Shown here one piece after another: positions 16,551 through 25,365 of a DNA stretch of 64,000 nucleotides (position 1 is the stretch's first letter; each line of letters starts with the position of its first letter). The notes under the pieces were generated by a model. It did not search any database, was not told the origin of the DNA, and saw nothing but the letters and a program-made list of their open reading frames with translations. Made by a program: the position numbers and the translations under genes. This stretch comes from Acidobacteriota bacterium (GTDB lineage: Bacteria > Acidobacteriota > Terriglobia > Terriglobales > Acidobacteriaceae): positions 165,345 to 229,344 of the forward strand of contig JABCZI010000010.1 in the NCBI GenBank assembly GCA_013289765.1, given 5' to 3'.

Positions 16551-17136
16551 CTCCGGGCTGCGGCGGACGCGACAGCGCGTTAGTCACCTCCACGTAGGCC
16601 ATGCGCACTTCGTAGAGGCTGTTCTGCAGGAATGTTTCTTCCGTGGAAGTCAGGTTGCCCTTGGTTTTTTCCGCGAGCAGTGAGAGCGTGTCGATGGTCT
16701 GCCGCGCACCTATGATGTCCACGCGAGGCTGTTCCCCCTGCTGATGCATCAATCCCAACTGCAGCATCGCTGTCATATAGAGCGACGCCAGGAAGCGCTC
16801 GAATGTCATTTCAAATTCTTTTGCGGAACGGCCGCTCAGTTCTACGCGCGAATCCAATTCTTTCGACGACTCGCGATAGGCGTCAGCCTGAGCCCTTTGC
16901 TCGGCTGCCGTCGGGGGAGGCGGCATGGTTTCCGTCGTTGTGGTTGCGGTGTCTTGAGCGGGAAATTCTGCAACCGATTTGGCGGCGGACACAGTTTCCT
17001 TAGGTGCGGCTGGAGTCGGCGCCGGTGCCCTCGGGATCTCTACTTCTTCGCGAGCTTCGCTGCGTAACTCGCCATCCTCCGTAAATAAACGACGGTCAGT
17101 TACGGTGAAACCAGAATCCTGTCTCTTTTCAGCCAT
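16525..17136 (-). CDS. DUF1844 domain protein
   Basis: A 203-residue protein with a charged and Pro/Thr-rich disordered first half and a helical C-terminal DUF1844 domain (about residues 110-195): FERFLASLYMTAMLQLGL, then ARQTIDTLSLLAEKTKGNLTSTEETFLQNSLYEVRMAYVEV. The domain is found in several deep-branching phyla; its role is unknown. It lies between ygfZ and the MBL gene in one minus-strand set. Confidence 0.85.
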   Translation of the reverse strand: MAEKRQDSGFTVTDRRLFTEDGELRSEAREEVEIPRAPAPTPAAPKETVSAAKSVAEFPAQDTATTTTETMPPPPTAAEQRAQADAYRESSKELDSRVELSGRSAKEFEMTFERFLASLYMTAMLQLGLMHQQGEQPRVDIIGARQTIDTLSLLAEKTKGNLTSTEETFLQNSLYEVRMAYVEVTNALSRPPQPGVATGTKGR

Positions 17137-17189
17137 GGCATCTGTCCTTGTAGATCGCGGTTCGAGATCTTGATGAATCTCTTGCGATG

Positions 17190-17216
17190 GAAAACTAATT
17201 CGGTGAAAACTAATTC
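17190..17216. repeat. 15-bp tandem duplication after the ygfZ stop
   Basis: GAAAACTAATTC occurs at 17190-17201 and again at 17205-17216, a period of 15 bp. The second copy directly abuts the ygfZ stop codon (TTA on the plus strand, 17217-17219). It is one of several short tandem duplications at gene ends in this window. Confidence 0.75.
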
Positions 17217-18347
17217 TTAGACTTTGTGCAGCACAGCGTCGTCTACCAGCCGCGACGCGCTGCTCTCAAGCGGCAATTGAATCACGGTCGCGCTGGATGT
17301 TCCAATTGTTACCTGGCGCCCTGGGATTCCAACCTCGCGTCGTATATATCCCAGCGCAATCCTTCGCTCGTCAGGGCCCGTTCGCAGCGCCGCGACGCTG
17401 GTGATCTCGCCAACTTCTTTTTCTGCGGCGACAATCTTTGCTCCCGCCGAAATCTCCGCCGCACCTTCTATCAGGAAGCCAGTGAATTTGCGGTGCACGT
17501 TGCCGCGCGAGCGGATGCGCTCCACAATCTCCTGCCCCACGTAACAGCCCTTGTTAAAGTTGAGGGCGCGCATCTGTTCGGTTTCCTGGGGCAGGTCGCG
17601 TTCGCGAATGTCTGTGCCGTAGAGAGGAATGCCGGCTGTGATGCGCTGCATTTCCAACGCCTCGCTGCCCACTGGCGTGGCACCCGCGGAAATTAATGCC
17701 TGCCAGGTTTTATAAACGTCTTTGGGATCGAGCCAAATTTCGTAGGACTCTCGCGGCGCATCTTCGCCACGGATCACTGTGCACTCCAGGCAATCGCACT
17801 CGCACGCGCATTGCGGCGTCATCACCTGCGACGGCTCCATTTCCGGAACCGCGATCCCCACGGCATTCAACAGCTCTCGCGACCGCGGACCCGCCAAGCC
17901 GAGTGCGGTTTGGTTCTCGCTGATATTCACCAGCTCCACGTCGTCCATGATGATGAAATGATCAAAGGTCGCGATAACCTTCTCCACCTGGCTGCGATCG
18001 GTTTCCACCAGAAGCGATTCTCCCCGGTTGTAAACCTGCATGTCGCCGAGTATGCGGCCCTGCGGGTTCAGCAGGAAAGCATAGACGCCGTGTCCCACAG
18101 CGAGGTCGCGAATGTTGTTGGTGACCATGCCATTCATCCAGCGCACGCGGTCGCCGCCGGAAAGTGAAATCCTGGCGCGAAAGCCCAGGTCGTATATCCC
18201 GCAACCATTCAGCAGGGCAGAGAACTCCTGCTGGGGATCCGCAAAACGCGTGGCGGTAATGGCGCCGCGATAGCCGCTCACATCGCGCGGCCGCGCTACA
18301 TTCACCGTCTGCGGGCCAAGTGCGTCTTGGAGGGGGGTGGGCACCAT
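17217..18347 (-). CDS. ygfZ: Folate-binding protein YgfZ/GcvT-like
   Basis: A tetrahydrofolate-binding protein that supports maturation or repair of iron-sulfur proteins. The 376 residues show the GcvT fold, the NNIRDL and YAFLLNPQGRILGDMQVY segments, and the diagnostic NFNKGCYVGQEIVERIRSRG (about residues 262-281), which contains the functional cysteine. A Cys-rich patch, CACECDCLEC (about 182-191), is unusual and might bind metal. It is the first gene of the minus-strand set toward ribF. Confidence 0.9.
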   Translation of the reverse strand: MVPTPLQDALGPQTVNVARPRDVSGYRGAITATRFADPQQEFSALLNGCGIYDLGFRARISLSGGDRVRWMNGMVTNNIRDLAVGHGVYAFLLNPQGRILGDMQVYNRGESLLVETDRSQVEKVIATFDHFIIMDDVELVNISENQTALGLAGPRSRELLNAVGIAVPEMEPSQVMTPQCACECDCLECTVIRGEDAPRESYEIWLDPKDVYKTWQALISAGATPVGSEALEMQRITAGIPLYGTDIRERDLPQETEQMRALNFNKGCYVGQEIVERIRSRGNVHRKFTGFLIEGAAEISAGAKIVAAEKEVGEITSVAALRTGPDERRIALGYIRREVGIPGRQVTIGTSSATVIQLPLESSASRLVDDAVLHKV

Positions 18348-18738
18348 TTCGAATTCAATTATAAGCGAAGCGGAAGGCGAAACTCTCTCAACTCGGTCGA
18401 TGAATCGGCCTCAGACGATTTCGCCGCTCTTATGTAGAATCAGCTACTTCCACCAGGATTCGACGACTTCCACCGGAAATCAATAACTTAGCCAGAAGTT
18501 AACACAAGGAGGCTTTCCCGGCGATCTCAGAGCCTTCTCGCGATGAAGGCCGCCAAGTGCCGTCGCAGGATTAAACGCCGCCGTGCGAGCTTCCTAGGTG
18601 CCCTAGCGTCGATTTCACGCTTGGTCGCCTCGGTGCGTGGAGTGGACTTGGAACTCTCCGCGATTCCCTGACCTATAGCTGGCAGCAAATCACAAGTCTA
18701 ACCTACTCATTCCGCTTGCCTTGTGTTACTTTTCTGCC
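18348..18738. other. 391-bp gene-free block, possible structured RNA or small ORF
   Basis: Between divergent ygfZ and the dehydrogenase gene there is no long gene. The block contains AAGGAGG at 18507-18513, a perfect hairpin CTAGG-TGC-CCTAG near 18592-18604 in the middle of a GC-rich stretch (about 18515-18670) with partly complementary flanks (GTGC/CACG, AGAG/CTCT), and a 42-codon ORF at 18543-18671 with a very basic N-terminus. The overall look, a terminal hairpin in the centre of a region of about 160 nt, would suit a 6S-like RNA, but I cannot fold or search it. Confidence 0.35.
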
Positions 18739-19824
18739 GTGGACCCGCAAATCAGTGCCAGGAAGCGCATAGCCGTTATCCCGGGCGATGGGATCGGCCG
18801 GGAAGTAGTTCCGCAAGCTCTCAAAGCTATCCAAGCCTCGGGCGCCAAGGTTGAGTTCAGCGAATTCGACTGGGGCGCCGACCGCTATCTTCGCGATGGC
18901 GTGACCGTCCCACGTGATGGCTTCGCCATGCTGGCGCGTGACTTTGACGCGATTTTCGCCGGCGCCTTTGGCGATCCGCGAGTCAAAACAAATATCCATG
19001 CCAAAGAGATTCTTCTCGGCATGCGCTTTCAGATGGATCTTTACGCCAACGTGCGGCCCGTGCGTTTGCTCGATGCGGCGTTGTGTCCGTTGAAAGGCGT
19101 CGAACCGAAGGATGTGGATTTTGTTGTAATTCGCGAAAATACGGAAGGCGTCTACACCGATGCCGGCGGCGTATTCAAGCAGGGCACGGCGGACGAGGTC
19201 GCGATTCAGGAGGACATCAACACGCGCAAAGGTGTGGAGCGCATCATCCGCTTCGCCTTCGAATACTGCGAGCGTCACAAAAAGCTGGACGGCTCGCCGC
19301 GCCAACGTGTCCTGATGTGCGATAAGTCGAACGCCATGACTCACGCCGGCGGTTTATGGCAGCGCGTGTTCAAGGAAGTCGCCGCCGAGTTTCCCCAGAT
19401 CGCAACCCAGCACATGTATGTGGACGCGCTCTGCATGCAGATGGTTCACGATCCGCGGCCGTTCGACGTGATCGTCACCAACAATATGTTTGGCGACATC
19501 ATCACCGACCTCGCCGCAGGACTGCAGGGCGGCCTCGGCATGGCGGCCAGCGGAAATATCCATCCCGGAAAAACTTCGATGTTCGAGCCAGTGCATGGCT
19601 CCGCCCCGCCCATCGCCGGAAAAAATGTGGCGAACCCCTTCGGCGCGATTCTGACTGCGGCCATGATGCTGGGCCATTTAGGATTGACGCATGAAGCCGA
19701 AAAGATTGATGCCGCCGTTTTGGAAGCAGTACGGCAGAACAAAACCACGCAGGATGTCGGCGGAACGTTAGGCACGCGCGAAGCCGGAGAGTCGGTGGCT
19801 ACCTTCGTCGCCGGACGTCATTAG
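18739..19824 (+). CDS. Isocitrate/isopropylmalate dehydrogenase family protein
   Basis: An NAD(P)-dependent beta-decarboxylating hydroxyacid dehydrogenase. Visible motifs are AVIPGDGIGREVV, LYANVRPVRLL, VIRENTEGVYTD, the catalytic lysine region CDKSNAM, NNMFGDIITDLAAGLQGGLG and FEPVHGSAPPIAGKNVANPFGA. The RENTEG segment followed by GGVFKQGTADEVAIQ resembles tartrate/malate dehydrogenases as much as LeuB, and no leuACD genes are near, so I do not assign leuB. GTG 18739 places the coding start close to the fold; TTG 18721 is also in frame. Its stop lies in a 16-bp duplication shared with the convergent methyltransferase. Confidence 0.87.
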   Translation: MDPQISARKRIAVIPGDGIGREVVPQALKAIQASGAKVEFSEFDWGADRYLRDGVTVPRDGFAMLARDFDAIFAGAFGDPRVKTNIHAKEILLGMRFQMDLYANVRPVRLLDAALCPLKGVEPKDVDFVVIRENTEGVYTDAGGVFKQGTADEVAIQEDINTRKGVERIIRFAFEYCERHKKLDGSPRQRVLMCDKSNAMTHAGGLWQRVFKEVAAEFPQIATQHMYVDALCMQMVHDPRPFDVIVTNNMFGDIITDLAAGLQGGLGMAASGNIHPGKTSMFEPVHGSAPPIAGKNVANPFGAILTAAMMLGHLGLTHEAEKIDAAVLEAVRQNKTTQDVGGTLGTREAGESVATFVAGRH

Positions 19825-19846
19825 GACGCACTGGTCTTAGGACGCA
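19821..19846. repeat. 16-bp tandem duplication carrying both convergent stop codons
   Basis: TTAGGACGCA occurs at 19821-19830 and 19837-19846. The first copy supplies TAG (19822-19824) for the plus-strand dehydrogenase. The second supplies TTA (19837-19839), read as TAA, for the minus-strand methyltransferase. An unduplicated TTAG would have served both genes. Confidence 0.8.
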
Positions 19847-20514
19847 CCGACCCGGCCCGCCAGCAAAGCGAACTCTCTCCACTTCCAGTGGCAGTCCACA
19901 TCGGCAAACCCAATTTCCTGCAGCCATTGCAGCTGCGTTTCGACGTCCAACAATTTATTGGACGGGTCTTCCGTCTCCGGCGTCTTGTCGAGGTGAGATA
20001 ACATTTCGTCATGCAGTCGCTCCGTGGGCGATGCGACATGCTCGAGGTTGCAGAAGACTCCGCCGGGGTTCAGCAAACTATAGATCTCCGCATAAAGCGC
20101 TCGTTTGCGTTCGTGAGTCACATGATGAATCGCGAAGCAGGAAACGACAGCGTCGAACTTTCCCAGATCGGGGAGCGGATAATCGAGATTATGAATCTTG
20201 ATCGTAACGGAAGGATCGCCAGCAAAGCGCCTGGCGGCGGCTTCGAGCATTGCCGGCGAGAAGTCGACGGCTACAGCTTCAACCCTTGGTGAAGTTCCTT
20301 CGCTCCTCAGCCGTTCCGACAACTCACCCTTCACCAGAGCCAGCAGCCGGCCATCGCCGGTGCCGAGGTCGAGAATTCGCCGCGTGCTCGGGGGAATAAA
20401 TTCAAGAAGCGCAGACTCGCCTTCGGTGCGGTGTGGAACAGATTCGGCGCGGCTCAAATACTCCGCCGCATGATCGGATGAACTCCAGAGGTTAATCGCA
20501 GGTTTCGTCGTCAT
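19837..20514 (-). CDS. Class I SAM-dependent methyltransferase
   Basis: A 225-residue methyltransferase with the SAM-binding motif ILDLGTGDGRLLAL (about residues 47-60), the acidic post-II residue in AVDFSPAML, and motif IV FDAVVSCFAIHHVTHERK. The C-terminal part is short. Substrate unknown; trans-aconitate- or small-molecule-type methyltransferases look like this. The start ATG 20514 is followed upstream by three tandem 17-bp units in the leader. Confidence 0.85.
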   Translation of the reverse strand: MTTKPAINLWSSSDHAAEYLSRAESVPHRTEGESALLEFIPPSTRRILDLGTGDGRLLALVKGELSERLRSEGTSPRVEAVAVDFSPAMLEAAARRFAGDPSVTIKIHNLDYPLPDLGKFDAVVSCFAIHHVTHERKRALYAEIYSLLNPGGVFCNLEHVASPTERLHDEMLSHLDKTPETEDPSNKLLDVETQLQWLQEIGFADVDCHWKWREFALLAGRVGAS

Positions 20515-20518
20515 ATTA

Positions 20519-20569
20519 GTCCTTGAAGCAGGTTTGTCCTTGAAGCATGCTTGCTCTTGAAGAAAGTAT
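20519..20569. repeat. Three tandem 17-bp units in a gene leader
   Basis: GTCCTTGAAGCAGGTTT (20519-20535), GTCCTTGAAGCATGCTT (20536-20552) and GCTCTTGAAGAAAGTAT (20553-20569) are tandem copies with increasing divergence. They lie immediately upstream of the minus-strand methyltransferase start and 27 bp before the plus-strand peptidase start, so they occupy the divergent promoter region. Confidence 0.85.
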
Positions 20570-20595
20570 AGCCATACAGGGTAGACTCGTTGCTA

Positions 20596-22146
20596 ATGAA
20601 TACCGTTAAGTTGCTCTGCCGAAGACTTCAAACCGCGTTCGTGCCGGTTGTGCTGCTTGGACTGCTAAGCGTGGCCGAAGGACAGCGGCAGCAAGATCAA
20701 ACTCAGCCCTTGGATCAAAGTCAAAAGCAGGCGGACAAGAGTGTCGGCTCCACTCAAGATAACAAATCTGCTGGAGGGGACGCCGGCGCTGCAAAGACCT
20801 CCCAACAGAAACCGGAGGTTAAGATCACGCCGCGCGAGGCGGAGGAACTGTTTCACTCCATCGATGAGATTCTGGCTTTTGACAGCAAGCACAGCGGCCT
20901 GCCGATCAAGAAAGAAGTGAAGCGCCGGCTGACCAGCCGCGACGAAGTGGTCTCGTACCTGACCAAGCACATGAAAGACGAAGATGTGAAACGGCTGCAG
21001 CGATCGGAGTTGGTGTTGAAAAAGTTTGGGCTGCTGCCACGCGATTTCGACTTGGAAAAGCTGTTGGTGTCGTTGCTGCGCGAGCAGGTCGCCGGTTATT
21101 ACGATCCCAAGACAAAGACAGTCAACCTGCTGGACTGGGTTCCGATCGAACAGCAGGAACCGGTGATGGCGCATGAATTGACCCATGCCCTGCAGGATCA
21201 GTCGATCAACCTCAACCGGTTTATGAAGAAGGGCGAGAAGGATCTGGGCGAGATGAAAAAAGATCCCACGCCTGCCGACATCGAAAATGACGAGATCGAT
21301 AGTGCGCGCGAGGCTGTGGTTGAGGGACAGGCGGAAGCAATGATGCTGGAGTACGAACTGGCGCCCGTGGGCCGTTCGATTTCCGACTCGCCGGACCTGG
21401 TGGAGACCATGGAATCTCAAATGGCCAACGGGACCGACGACTCAACCGTATTCAAAGACGCTCCCATCTTTCTAAGAGAATCGCTGACATTTCCGTACAG
21501 TTACGGTTTGAACTTCGTTGTAAAGCTGATGCAAAAGGGTGGAAAGCAGAAAGCGTTCGCGGCAGTGCTGGCGAAGCCTCCGCACACGACGCGGCAGATC
21601 ATGCAGCCGGAGACATACCTTTCCGATGAAAAGATTGAGCCCATGCGCGTGCCGGACTTCAAGCACGACTTCAAGGACTACGTGAAGTTCGATATTGGCG
21701 CCATGGGAGAGTTCGATGTTGCGGTGCTCGTTGAGCAATATGCGGGCAAAAAGCTGTCGGACGAAATGTATCCGGAGTGGCGCGGAGGGTACTACTATGC
21801 GTCGCGTCCCAAGGGCGACCTTGCGGCGCCGCTGGGTCTGATGTACGCATCGCGCTGGTCGAGCGCCGCAAAGGCCTCGGAGTTTGCGGAGATTTATGCG
21901 CGAGCGCTTCAACAGCGGTATAAGAAGGTGGAAGAAGTTTCAGAACCTTCATGGCGAAAGACCGCTAAAGATAAAGATCAGGATGGCAAAATTAAGATTG
22001 AAGCCCTAAACGGCCGGCACGCATGGACCACGGAAGAAGGTGCGGTGGTGATCGAAGAACATGGCGACACGGTGTTGGTGTGTGAGAGCTTGGACGCGTC
22101 GACTACAGAGGCGTTGGAGCGTGAAGTTTTTGCGGCAGCGAAATAG
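20596..22146 (+). CDS. Secreted HExxH zinc-metallopeptidase-like protein
   Basis: An exported protein of 516 residues: a signal peptide to about residue 30, a Gln/Asp/Lys-rich linker to about 75, then a domain with the zincin motif HELTH (His193, Glu194, His197) and a plausible third ligand Glu243 in AVVEGQAEA, a gluzincin-like arrangement. A second part after residue 270 has no motif I can name. I do not recognise a characterised family. ATG 20596 follows a TTG at 20590 and gives the best signal peptide. Confidence 0.75.
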   Translation: MNTVKLLCRRLQTAFVPVVLLGLLSVAEGQRQQDQTQPLDQSQKQADKSVGSTQDNKSAGGDAGAAKTSQQKPEVKITPREAEELFHSIDEILAFDSKHSGLPIKKEVKRRLTSRDEVVSYLTKHMKDEDVKRLQRSELVLKKFGLLPRDFDLEKLLVSLLREQVAGYYDPKTKTVNLLDWVPIEQQEPVMAHELTHALQDQSINLNRFMKKGEKDLGEMKKDPTPADIENDEIDSAREAVVEGQAEAMMLEYELAPVGRSISDSPDLVETMESQMANGTDDSTVFKDAPIFLRESLTFPYSYGLNFVVKLMQKGGKQKAFAAVLAKPPHTTRQIMQPETYLSDEKIEPMRVPDFKHDFKDYVKFDIGAMGEFDVAVLVEQYAGKKLSDEMYPEWRGGYYYASRPKGDLAAPLGLMYASRWSSAAKASEFAEIYARALQQRYKKVEEVSEPSWRKTAKDKDQDGKIKIEALNGRHAWTTEEGAVVIEEHGDTVLVCESLDASTTEALEREVFAAAK

Positions 22147-22148
22147 TG

Positions 22149-22168
22149 TATCGCTGATGTTTATCGCT
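22149..22168. repeat. Weak 13-bp duplication between convergent stops
   Basis: TATCGCT occurs at 22149-22155 and 22162-22168. The second copy runs into CTA, the stop of the minus-strand protein, and the peptidase stop TAG is at 22144-22146. The match is short, so this is the least certain of the gene-end duplications. Confidence 0.35.
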
Positions 22169-23381
22169 AAGGTGTTTCTCCCAAAAAGTGCAGCACTTTG
22201 GCCGCAACAATGAATTGCTTGCCTGCATGCTCCGCTGTGAGGCTGCGTTCTTTTCCGGGCTCGCCTCCCAGCATCAACAAAACCTGCCCGAGCGTGGAGC
22301 CGCGAACCGGGATGCCGTCCACGGCGATGAGCTGATCTCCCGCTTGAACTTCAGGCACGGAAGGTTTTCCGTCGTAGTCGGCGACCGCGAGAATGGTGAA
22401 GCACCCGTCATCCTCGGGACGAAGGATGAGACCGATGACATCGAAGTCGGGAAAATTGAAAGTGCGGCCGATGTCAAAATAAACCGCGGAATGCGCATAG
22501 TCTAGGCCGATGCGGTAATTCATCAAAGCCTCCGAGCCGAGCAATCCAGCGGCTGGAATGCCGCCGCTCTTTTTCGCTTCGAAAAACGGCAGACCAGCTT
22601 CCGGCAGGTCGACGGCAACGACATTGGTGAGAAAGAGCGGGCCGTACTGCACGCGATCGATGCGCATCAGCTTCCACTTCGGTTCGTCCTGTAAGCCCCA
22701 CAGATTCGCGGGGCCGATAGCTCCGGTCATGTGTGGCCAGTCAGGGTGGGCCGCCGCGAGTTTGTCGAACAATTCTCCTGACAAGAAGCTGATGGATGAG
22801 CCCACATCGAGCGCAAGATTATATTTTTTGTTTTCAACTACGCTGGGCAGTTGGATGAGGCCGCTTTCCGCATTCACGATGACTTTCGCCTTGATGCCTC
22901 TGAATTTCACATTGCCGGGCGGGCTAATCGTGAATTCATGATCGGGAAAATTGATGAGAACGTCGTAGTTGCGCAAGATCGTCGATGGAATGTTGATCTC
23001 AGCCGTCATGCCAGAAGCCATAACGGCTGCTGCAGAAACGGGCTTGAGCGGAATCCTCGCTTCTTTTATCCCAGTCAGCGGAATTTTCATTCCGGCAATT
23101 GTGATTTCAGCGGGCGGAGGCGCGGTGCACTCTTTTTCTCCACAGACGACGGCAAGTCCCATCAGCGTTGCGGCGTGGCGGGAGAGATAAAGATCGGGGT
23201 TACCGTTGTCAACCCAGGCGCGGACGCGTTGGCTCGAACCGTTGGCGAGTGTCAGGCCGACGTCAATCACAACCCGGTTGTGGTCGAGTATCAAGGGAAC
23301 CGTCACGGCCTTTGGCGGAGCGCTCTGCCCAGGCGCGAGGCACGCTGAGAGCGCCAGAGCAAAAAGAGCTGGGAGCTTCAT
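22167..23381 (-). CDS. Secreted retropepsin-like aspartyl protease-type protein with PDZ domain
   Basis: A signal peptide (MKLPALFALALSACLAPG) precedes two retropepsin-type lobes and a C-terminal PDZ domain (about residues 320-395, with AGDQLIAVDGIPV). The two positions that should read D-T/S-G are Asp58-Asn59-Gly60 (WVDNGNP) and Asp192-Val193-Gly194 (LDVGSSISF). Both aspartates are therefore kept but the hydroxyl residue next to each is lost, which makes proteolysis doubtful. ATG 23381 gives the signal peptide; the open frame upstream is meaningless. It is convergent with the HExxH protein gene. Confidence 0.75.
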   Translation of the reverse strand: MKLPALFALALSACLAPGQSAPPKAVTVPLILDHNRVVIDVGLTLANGSSQRVRAWVDNGNPDLYLSRHAATLMGLAVVCGEKECTAPPPAEITIAGMKIPLTGIKEARIPLKPVSAAAVMASGMTAEINIPSTILRNYDVLINFPDHEFTISPPGNVKFRGIKAKVIVNAESGLIQLPSVVENKKYNLALDVGSSISFLSGELFDKLAAAHPDWPHMTGAIGPANLWGLQDEPKWKLMRIDRVQYGPLFLTNVVAVDLPEAGLPFFEAKKSGGIPAAGLLGSEALMNYRIGLDYAHSAVYFDIGRTFNFPDFDVIGLILRPEDDGCFTILAVADYDGKPSVPEVQAGDQLIAVDGIPVRGSTLGQVLLMLGGEPGKERSLTAEHAGKQFIVAAKVLHFLGETP

Positions 23382-23489
23382 AAGGAATTGTAACGGGCAG
23401 AGTAGTTCTTCGGCTGGAGTTATGCCGAAGTTAAAAATAGAAGTTAGAAACAAATAGCTCCGGCGCGGCAGGTGTGGAATCGTGTCCTG

Positions 23490-23495
23490 TATAAT
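23490..23495 (+). promoter_or_regulatory. TATAAT -10-like hexamer before the MTA phosphorylase gene
   Basis: A perfect TATAAT lies 42 bp upstream of the proposed start. No convincing -35 hexamer is found 16-18 bp further upstream, so this is a weak promoter call. It would be the logical start of the long plus-strand run that follows. Confidence 0.3.
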
Positions 23496-23536
23496 CGCGA
23501 GTTCCGCACCGAAGCGTGGACTGTTCCGGAGGCTGG

Positions 23537-24412
23537 GTGGCACAGGCTGAGATTGGAATTATCGGCGGCAGCGGTCTTTACGCGATGCCGGGGCTGACGA
23601 AAGTAAAAGAAGTGCGCGTGAAGACGCCGTTCGGGGCGCCCTCGGATGCTTACGTGTGTGGCTTGCTGGAAGGCCGCAAGGTAGCTTTTTTGGCGCGGCA
23701 CGGACGCGGCCACCGGATCATGCCGAGCGAATTGAATTTCCGCGCGAACATTCATGGCTTTAAACAACTTGGCGTGGAGCGAATCGTCTCGGTATCGGCC
23801 GTCGGTTCGTTGAAAGAAGAACATAAGCCGCTGGATTTTGTGATCCCCGATCAGTTCTTCGACCGCACACGGCATCGCGTGGACACATTTTTTGGGGGCG
23901 GAGTGGTCGCCCACATTGCGTTTGCGGATCCGGTTTGCGGCGAACTGGCCGGAGTGGTCGAGGCTGCGTGCGAGAGAGTCGGCGTGACCGGCAGGCATGG
24001 CGGAACTTATTTGTGCATGGAGGGCCCGCAGTTTTCGACGAGAGCAGAGTCCAATGTTTATCGCGGGCTGGGCATGGATGTGATCGGCATGACTAACTTG
24101 CAAGAGGCAAAATTGGCGCGCGAGGCGGAGCTTTGCTACGTCACGGTGGCGATGGTCACGGATTACGACTGCTGGCATCCGCATCATGATTCGGTTACCG
24201 TCGATCAGATTGTGGCCGTCCTGGTGAAGAACGCGGAGAACGCGACGAAAGTTTTGCGAGAGACCGTAGCTGCCATGCCGCGCCAGCGATCATGCAAGTG
24301 CGGGTCGGCATTGGCGCACGCGATTATGACCGATCCCAAAAAGATTCCGCCGGCGGCGCGAAAGAAGTTGAAATTGATTATCGGGAAGTATGTGAAAAGC
24401 ACCAGTCACTGA
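23537..24412 (+). CDS. mtnP: S-methyl-5'-thioadenosine phosphorylase
   Basis: A purine-nucleoside-phosphorylase-fold enzyme that splits methylthioadenosine into adenine and methylthioribose-1-phosphate. Signatures: [41 protein letters not shown], the substrate loop [15 protein letters not shown], and [35 protein letters not shown] 23537 is favoured because GGAGG sits at 23527-23531; GTG 23516 is the alternative. A PfkB kinase gene follows after 29 bp, suggesting a purine or methylthioribose salvage pair. Confidence 0.93.
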   Translation: MAQAEIGIIGGSGLYAMPGLTKVKEVRVKTPFGAPSDAYVCGLLEGRKVAFLARHGRGHRIMPSELNFRANIHGFKQLGVERIVSVSAVGSLKEEHKPLDFVIPDQFFDRTRHRVDTFFGGGVVAHIAFADPVCGELAGVVEAACERVGVTGRHGGTYLCMEGPQFSTRAESNVYRGLGMDVIGMTNLQEAKLAREAELCYVTVAMVTDYDCWHPHHDSVTVDQIVAVLVKNAENATKVLRETVAAMPRQRSCKCGSALAHAIMTDPKKIPPAARKKLKLIIGKYVKSTSH

Positions 24413-24441
24413 CCACTGCCACCCAGGAGCTTAAATTTCAG

Positions 24442-25365
24442 ATGAGCATTGTCGTTGTCGGATCGGTTGCGTTTGATGACATCACGTCCCCTTCGGGAAG
24501 CGTGAAAGGAATCTTAGGCGGGGCCGCGACTTATTTTTCGCTGGCCGCCAGCTATTTCACGCAGGTGCGCATGGTGGCCGTGGTAGGCGAGGATTTCGGC
24601 CCGGAGCACGAGAACGTACTTAAGAAGCGTGGCGTCGATACCCGCGGCATTGAACGCGCAGGGGGCAAGACGTTTCGCTGGGGCGGTTCCTACGCCGAAA
24701 ACCTGAACGAGGCCAAAACAAATTTCACCGATCTGAATGTGTTCGAGAAATTCCATCCTCAAATTCCCAAGGAGTACGAGGACACCGAATATTTATTTCT
24801 GGCAAATATTCAACCCACGTTGCAAGCCAATGTGCGCCGCAAGATGAACGGCGTGAAGCTGACGGGATGCGACACCATGAATTACTGGATTCAGGGCGCG
24901 CGCACGGAACTCGCCGAAACCTTGAAACTGGTGAATGTCCTGCTGATCAATGACACTGAAACTAAGATGTTGGCGAAGGAAACTAACCTGCCGCGCGCAG
25001 CGCAAAAGGTGCTGGCCATGGGTCCGCAGGCTCTGGTGATCAAGCACGGGGAATATGGCGCGACAATTTTCTTTCGCGAAGGCGCATTTGGTATTGGACG
25101 CCATCCCTTTCGCGCGCCCACGTTGCCGCTCGATGAAGTGAAAGATCCCACCGGCGCGGGCGATTCTTTCGCGGGAGGATTTATGGGTTACCTGGCATCC
25201 CAGGAAGATTTGAATCGCGAAGTGCTGAAGCGGGCTCTGTTCTATGGTGGCGTGATGGGATCGTTTGCCGTGGAAAGTTTCGGAACCGAACGGCTGCAGT
25301 CGCTGACCCGCGAAAAAATTGACGAACGCTTCCAGATTTTTCGCGAGCTTACCCACCTCGAATGA
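24442..25365 (+). CDS. PfkB family sugar/nucleoside kinase
   Basis: A 307-residue ribokinase-fold kinase with the N-terminal VVGSVAFDDI strand, GGAATYFSLAA, and the C-terminal catalytic DPTGAGDSFAGGF anion-hole motif. Ribokinase-family members phosphorylate sugars or nucleosides; the adjacency to MTA phosphorylase makes adenosine or a ribose derivative the first candidate, an inference only. ATG 24442 has AGGAG at 24424-24428. The stop overlaps the next start by 4 nt (ATGA). Confidence 0.88.
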   Translation: MSIVVVGSVAFDDITSPSGSVKGILGGAATYFSLAASYFTQVRMVAVVGEDFGPEHENVLKKRGVDTRGIERAGGKTFRWGGSYAENLNEAKTNFTDLNVFEKFHPQIPKEYEDTEYLFLANIQPTLQANVRRKMNGVKLTGCDTMNYWIQGARTELAETLKLVNVLLINDTETKMLAKETNLPRAAQKVLAMGPQALVIKHGEYGATIFFREGAFGIGRHPFRAPTLPLDEVKDPTGAGDSFAGGFMGYLASQEDLNREVLKRALFYGGVMGSFAVESFGTERLQSLTREKIDERFQIFRELTHLE

